Part shown: positions 59,101 through 64,000 of the stretch, piece by piece | Numbering within the stretch: the first letter of the stretch is position 1 | Layout of the letters: each line of letters opens with the position of its first letter | Origin: Penium margaritaceum | Taxonomy: Eukaryota > Streptophyta > Zygnematophyceae > Desmidiales > Peniaceae | Direction: 5' to 3' | Length of the DNA: 64,000 nucleotides | NCBI GenBank assembly: GCA_023375785.1 | Contig: SZWC01006945.1 | Location: 20,577-84,576, forward strand | Position numbers and translations under genes: made by a program | Notes under the pieces: model-generated | What the model was told of the DNA's origin: nothing | Databases searched by the model: none | Seen by the model: the letters and a program-made list of their open reading frames with translations, nothing else

Positions 59101-59914
59101 TGTTAACAAGAATAATCAAGCCAAGAGTTGCTTTTTTTTCACTGGCCAAACTCCTTGTAAATTCTTACAAACAACCCAGTGGGGAATGCGTCTCACTTGA
59201 CGAGTAATGTGCTGATCTCATGCATGAGGTTTGGTGACCAACGATGAACATCTGATTCATTTTTCTAGGCCATTACACCATGTTGTAGTCAAAGCATGAC
59301 TCAAAGAACTCCATACATCGAGTTTGTGGATGACACAAATTTGACAAATCTTGAGACATTGCGATGTGTGATGGTCATTGCGCATGATACATCATTGGAA
59401 TTTGAAATAGCACTTCCACATTTTGAAGGCATGTATGACTGCAAATATCTCCTTTTTGTACACAATTTAGTCCAGCTCCGGCTTGCATGATTTTTTCCAC
59501 ATGTACGTGACCGGTTGTTCTCTGCCGCTGTTGTTTAAAAGAAAAGCTTGATTAGACACGTCGGTGGCCATAATTCAGCTCACTAAATCATGGCTAATTG
59601 TAAGGTTGGCACCGAGGTTACAAAATTTATCAGAGATTCAAATGCTCATTGTTTGCTACCTATCCAACTCCACTTGGTGCTTTTATACGTGAGATCAGAT
59701 AGAGGGATTGACACTCACATGTATTCCATCACAAATCGGCAGTAGTAATCGCAAAATCTCAAATCATGGAAACGTCTTGACCATTGGTGGGAATTGGACA
59801 ATAAGCAACTACCTCCACTTTCTTCGGGTCCATAGTGAACCATCCGCGGTCGATGATGTGGCAGAAAAACTCGATTAAACAACATCCTTTGCATTACATC
59901 TCACTGATCAGTTT
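59101..59914 (-). mobile_element. Element E RNase H and end of reverse transcriptase (fossil gypsy)
   Basis: On the minus strand GWFTMDPKKVEVVAYCPIPT near 59,780-59,850 is the end of a gypsy reverse transcriptase; AFESLINFVTSVPTLQLA near 59,610-59,670 leads into an eroded RNase H. The domain order continues correctly into the integrase to the left. Confidence 0.65.
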
Positions 59915-60240
59915 TGCCATTTTTGGTGGGTCTTTACTTTGTCTCAAAATACTAATGTGGCGGATGTCCTTCAAGAGTGGCTTCTCCGGGCTAAGGATGC
60001 CTGTCTGCGGCAGCTATGGGTTTTTTGCTTGGACCGTGGTGGTGAGTTATCTGGTCCCAATTCTTCTTTCCTTCCTTCTGGCCCCTCACACGCTCCAACA
60101 AAATGGTGTTCATCAACGTTAGAACCCAAATCTTGTTGAAAGGATCCGGTCTCTTTGTCAAAGTGTGGGCTAGATCCACTCTTTGCGTTTGGGGCCATCT
60201 CTTCCTTTAAGTGACTGATTAAGAACCAAGAATGCGCAAC
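59915..60240 (+). mobile_element. Ty1/copia integrase scrap, plus strand
   Basis: VLQEWLLRAKDACLRQLWVF with LDRGGEL, followed by PHTLQQNGVHQR and NLVERIRSL, is the second half of a copia integrase core. It is a short, broken fragment between the E gypsy and the copia LTR at 60,274. Confidence 0.72.
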
Positions 60241-60273
60241 AGACACCTCCAATTTCTAGCCCCCCTGCAGCTC

Positions 60274-60860
60274 TGTAGAGCTTGTTACTTAGTTTCTAAG
60301 CCAACCACAGAATAGACCTATTTTCTGACAGGTAAGGTTTTCTCGGTAAGCCTTGCCACACGGCCGATAGCCCAAACCTGGACGTAGTCCGTTTTTCCCG
60401 AGAACTGGAGCATACCATGATATGCACGCAGCGAACGCAGTCGTGCGGTCAGAATCAGCTAGGTAAACAATAGTGAGGATTTATGGCTGTCTAAACCCAG
60501 GTAGTACATACAATAGCCCCTGGTGACAGTAGTGTCACGCTAACATGAGACTTGGACCCTAAGCAGAGCAAGATGCTACAGACCCAATGGTATAGTTAGA
60601 TCAACCGCTAGACGCATGCAGACAGCATCTGTAATGGCAGTGACAGCCAGCGGCCCGATCGCCGAGGAGGCCTGCTTATGGAGTTGAGCAGGTCGTTGAA
60701 GGGAGAAGGCTCCAGAAAACTACGTGAAGGCCTCAGCGTGCGTCGGCTCCACCAGACGACACTCCAGCAACATCAAGTCTCACCGTCAGTCATCTGTACA
60801 TTGATGTACAGAAGCCGGAAGGACACAAAAAAGCACAATGGGAGATGCAAAAAACCAACA
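60274..60860 (-). repeat. Probable 3' LTR of copia element F
   Basis: On the minus strand it would begin TGTTGGTTTTTTGC after the polypurine tract GGGGGAG (plus-strand CTCCCCC at 60,861-60,867) and end CTCTACA. Size about 587 bp. The outer boundary is a best guess, since no second LTR is available. Confidence 0.5.
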
Positions 60861-60960
60861 CTCCCCCATGACTCACAGGCGCAGTGCACATGGGTGGGCA
60901 GCGAAACATTCAACAGACATACTCCCCCAGGGCACATGGAGACGTAGGCAAGGACAAAGA

Positions 60961-62145
60961 GTGCAACTCACGGACGCACGCCGACCAAACTCACAACCTT
61001 CTTGAATGAGTCGCGCTTTAGTGCCTTGGTCAAGAAGTTAACCGGCTGCCGCGCTGTCTCAACCCACATAATGTTGACGCTGCCGTCATGCAACAATGAA
61101 TGAACATAGTGATACTCGACGGTGATGTGCTTTGTGCGTGTTTGATGCATGCTTTTCTTGTTGGCAATGGCCATGGCACTCTCACTGTCAGAATGCAACG
61201 TGATGGATGCGACAGACTGACGCAGCTCAGATAACAGACAACACAATCACACTCTGTCACATACGCCTGAGCCAAGGGCTGCACATTTAGCCTCAACAGT
61301 GCTTCATGCAATGCACACCTGCTTGCCACTACAATAGGACACAGTCGTGCCACCAATCAGAAAGATCCAGCCTGTGCGGCTCTTATCGTCCTGACTGCCG
61401 TCCCAGTCACTGTTGGTATAGCCCACCATGACAACAAACGACTATCGGAGGAACATGACACCTCGCCGTGGATGCGAGACGACATAGCGCAGTACTCGGA
61501 TTTCAGCCTCGAAGTGGAGGTGACGTGGCTCTTGAGAGAATTGAGCCAGGAGGTTGACGGCGAACGCGATGACAAGGCGCGTCGTTGTTGCGAGGAACAT
61601 CAGTGACCTGATGACTCGAGAATACGTGGTCACGTCAACTAGATCTTCCACAACGGCTAGGTCAGAGTTCTTCAGCTTTATTGGCCATCGGGTGACATGG
61701 GTGAGGATGCACTCAACACGAGGGGCAGACCCTTGGCGAAGCGAGTGGACAAAGTCCATACATAGACAATGTGGTGGACATGCAGGATGCCATGGGAGTG
61801 ATCATGCTCAAGCTCCATGCCCAGGAAGAATCATGTAGACCCGAGATCCTTCATTTGGTAGGCGGTGTGCTGCAGATCCTTGACATGCTGGATGGCTGTC
61901 ATGCCTGGCGACGCAACGAGGACATCGTCAATGTAGACGAGGATATTGGCGAAGGTCTGGCCTTGCGAGCAAATGAACACTACGGGGTCATCAATGTTGC
62001 GAAGGAGGCCATCGCGCAGGTGCGTGCGACTAATCTCCTGGTTCCACCACCGAGGCGACTGCTTTAGGCCATAGAGGGCCTTTCACAGCCGCCAGACGTT
62101 CTCAGTGCCGTCATCATGGCCTAGAGGCAACACCACGTAGATCTC
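60961..62145 (-). mobile_element. Copia element F: second half of reverse transcriptase and RNase H (fossil)
   Basis: Minus strand, in order: FANILVYIDDVLVASPGMTA with its YIDD active-site region near 61,920, FLGMELEHDHSHGILHVH, SLMFLATTTRLVIAFAVNLL, FSQEPRHLHFEAEIRVLRYV, then LHSDSESAMAIANKKSMHQT and TKHITVEYHYVHSLL of copia RNase H. This is a Ty1/copia element; broken in several places. Confidence 0.85.
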
Positions 62146-62400
62146 CCCACGAGTTATAGTTAATCACCCTAAATTCATACACTCGACAATTGGTGCATAG
62201 AAAAATGTATTCCTATGTGCAAGCATTTTTCAGAAATCATCAACAACAATTCATGCAACTAGATCCCATACGGACATTCATTGCATAAGATGTAAGTTAT
62301 TATGGGTTATATGTACAACATGCTAGTTTTTGTTCGAACTCCATTTTCACTGATATGTTCACTTCCCAATACACTTGCCAATTCACATTTTGAGGGGTGA
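62146..62400. other. AT-rich insert within the copia reverse transcriptase
   Basis: About 250 bp of much lower GC content than its surroundings separates the first part of the reverse transcriptase (ending after MDVSNAFLHG) from the rest. It carries no copia protein. Weakly complementary ends (AATCACCCTAAA and GGGGTGAGGTGATT) hint at a small inserted element, but I could not fix its borders. Confidence 0.4.
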
Positions 62401-62720
62401 GGTGATTGGTCATGTATGCTCCTCACCCTCCATCGAGCCATGTAGGAAAGCGTTGCTCACGTCCATCTGATGCAGCTCCCAGCCATGCTGGTCAACCAGG
62501 CTGAAGAGTGCCTAGCTAGTGGAGAATCTTCCAACTGGAGCAAAGATCTCTAAGTAATCAACCCTAAGGACCTGAGCAAACCCCTTGGCTGTGCGGCAGG
62601 CTTTGTACTTGTCCAACGACCCCTCTGACTTCCATTTGCACCGGAAGAACCATTTGGCATCGATGGCCTTCCAACCCGGGGGGAGATGTACGAGGTCATA
62701 CACAAGGTGGTGCTGGATAG
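62401..62720 (-). mobile_element. Copia element F: start of reverse transcriptase (fossil)
   Basis: YDLVHLPPGWKAIDAKWFFR, CKWKSEGSLDKYKAC, TAKGFAQ, VDYLEIFAPVGRFSTS and MDVSNAFLHG are all standard copia reverse transcriptase text. Confidence 0.88.
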
Positions 62721-63184
62721 CAGCAAGCTTGTCGACGAAAGGAGCATCCCAGTGTGTGGCATTAAGGCTTGAGCCTCGCGTAGGGTGGTTGGGTCCTTCG
62801 GGCGTGCCGTGGAGTAGACTACAAGGGTGTATGTATCTCGAGTTCCAGGTGGGATGTGTGTGAGTGCAACCGTGACGGCATGTCCATGCTCCTGATGGAG
62901 CATGGCATAGCCCAGTGCGGAGCCCGGGTGGAGGTCGGCAATGATGGCCGAAGTGGTTGGGCCGAGGGCCTTGGTACCAGGGTCACCACTCACTATCATA
63001 CAAGTGGAAGAGACACGTGGGGCAACGGGGGGCCGAGGCGCCACAGGGCGTGTTGTGGCGGTCTGTGCACTCACTAATGGCCTGGATCAAAGGCTGCCGC
63101 CTGGGCCACATGTGTAGTGTGGTAGGGCAAGAAATGGCACTGAGTCCGAGGTGCTGGCGGAGGCAGACGGGGCTGCTGGTACAG
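62721..63184 (-). mobile_element. Copia element F: linker between integrase and reverse transcriptase (fossil)
   Basis: A low-conservation, Pro/Ala/Thr-rich stretch (TTRPVAPRPPVAPRVSS and similar) as is usual between these two domains in copia polyproteins. No separate function is claimed. Confidence 0.55.
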
Positions 63185-63508
63185 AGGGACATGCGGATGG
63201 AGCGGAGCTGCTGACCCGGAGGGACCAGTGGACGCAGAAGAGTCTACTGGCCCGGAGGGAGCAGCAGATGCGGACTGGGCTGCCTGCGTGGAGGGGCTAA
63301 CGGAAGCGACTGGGACTGCCAACCTAGAGGGGTCAGCGGACATGACCAGGGCTGCTGGCCCAAAGGGGCCAGCGGACGTGACTGGTGCTGCCGGCATGGA
63401 GGGGCTAGCGAACGCGACTGGGGCTGCCGGCCTGGAGGGGCAAGCCGACGCTACTAGAGCTGTTGGCCCGGGGGGGCTGGCGGACGCGACTCGGGCTACC
63501 GACTCAAA
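63185..63508. repeat. 36-bp coding minisatellite, nine units
   Basis: Units begin GGGG or GGGA at 63221, 63257, 63293, 63329, 63365, 63401, 63437 and 63473, with one at 63185 before them. In the copia frame each unit gives twelve residues of the type GPAALVMSADPS. Because 36 is a multiple of three, the repeat number can change without disturbing the frame. It lies in the variable linker of element F. Confidence 0.88.
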
Positions 63509-63539
63509 GGGACCATGAGATGTGCCGCCCGAAAACAGT

Positions 63540-64000
63540 AGGACGGAGGAAAGAATCACCACTCCCCCATGCGACTTGAGGGAAATCGACGAGCAGGAGC
63601 AAACGAGGTCGCGAGGAAACCGCTCCTCAAAGAAGAGGGCATCGCACAACTCGATGATGCACTACTAGGAGGGATCCCACAAGTGCCAAGCTTTTGACTA
63701 ACGAGAGACACCAACAAAGGTGCAGTGACGTGCGCGGGGGGCGAGCTTGGCGCCCTACTGCGGGGTGGACAGCCACATAATGGCCACGCACCCCAAGACA
63801 CGAGCCGGGTGGAGGTCAGCCCGCTGACCGCACGAGTGCTGGTACAGCGTGGATTGGCAGGGAAGGGGTCCATGGGGAATCCAATTCAAGACTCACGTCA
63901 TGTAGGCAATGGCTTCAAAGTAGAAGCCATCAAAGAGGCCAAACTCGATCCGCATGGTGCGGACGGTGCAGGCCATGTTGTGGTTCAACCGCTCAGAGAT
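63540..64000 (-). mobile_element. Copia element F: integrase C-terminal part (fossil), running off the window
   Basis: MRIEFGLFDGFYFEAIAYMT, VLGCVAIMWLSTPQ, KLAPRARHCTFVGVSR and DALFFEERFPRDL parallel the end of the copia integrase (ALAYL..., RVFGCVAY..., KLAPRA..., FVGYS...). The element's 5' part lies beyond base 64,000. Confidence 0.75.

Noticed and set aside
59971-60252. A minus-strand frame (MEVSVAHSWFLISHLKEEMAPN) as the start of a gag gene.
   Set aside because: The plus strand of the same stretch is a recognisable copia integrase fragment, which explains the sequence better.
63228-63518. A 96-codon plus-strand Ala/Gly/Thr-rich frame with regular repeats.
   Set aside because: Opposite-strand reading of the 36-bp minisatellite in the copia linker.
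1-64000. tRNA or rRNA genes, riboswitches, bacterial operons or terminators.
   Set aside because: None seen; the only tRNA-related strings are retroelement primer sites.

Overview
The window looks like a plant-type nuclear genome (streptophyte, species not identifiable from sequence alone). The signs are chromodomain-bearing Ty3/gypsy elements, Ty1/copia elements with a tRNA-iMet-type primer site, and one short GT-AG intron. There is no prokaryotic gene organisation, no tRNA or rRNA gene and no CRISPR. It reads as a heterochromatic, possibly (peri)centromeric, region: tandem satellite on the left and centre, and a graveyard of nested transposable elements on the right.

Layout. 1-3,585: an LTR-like fragment, a fragment of a possible host gene on the minus strand with a well-formed 91-nt intron, a small tandem duplication, and a short array of a 230-bp satellite. 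3,585-26,421 and 29,314-35,974: about 29.5 kb of a 166-bp satellite (roughly 178 monomers), interrupted once by a 2,890-bp pogo-like DNA transposon (26,422-29,311) that sits in a TA site inside one monomer. 35,975-60,000: gypsy-type remnants, an orphan 1,350-bp LTR with TATA box and primer site, and a nest. The nest runs: gypsy A (plus strand, 40,709-53,098) lies inside a B-like element C (minus strand). Gypsy B (minus strand, 43,592-49,613) lies inside A. A 302-bp MITE (43,839-44,140) lies inside one LTR of B. 59,915-64,000: a plus-strand copia integrase scrap followed by a minus-strand copia element running off the window.

The most informative points are these. (1) The MITE and the full-length pogo-like element share both ends, and the sister LTR of B supplies the empty site, so the window holds a transposon, its non-autonomous derivative and a before/after pair. 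(2) The satellite has linked monomer classes, a 13-monomer higher-order duplication and one monomer that is identical over 170 bp at two places 10.6 kb apart. (3) The nested retroelements can be bounded to the base by matching LTR lengths and target duplications.

No intact host protein-coding gene is evident. All LTR-retroelement open frames are fossil fragments. The transposon open frames are the only long ones that make sense in their own context, and they too are decayed.
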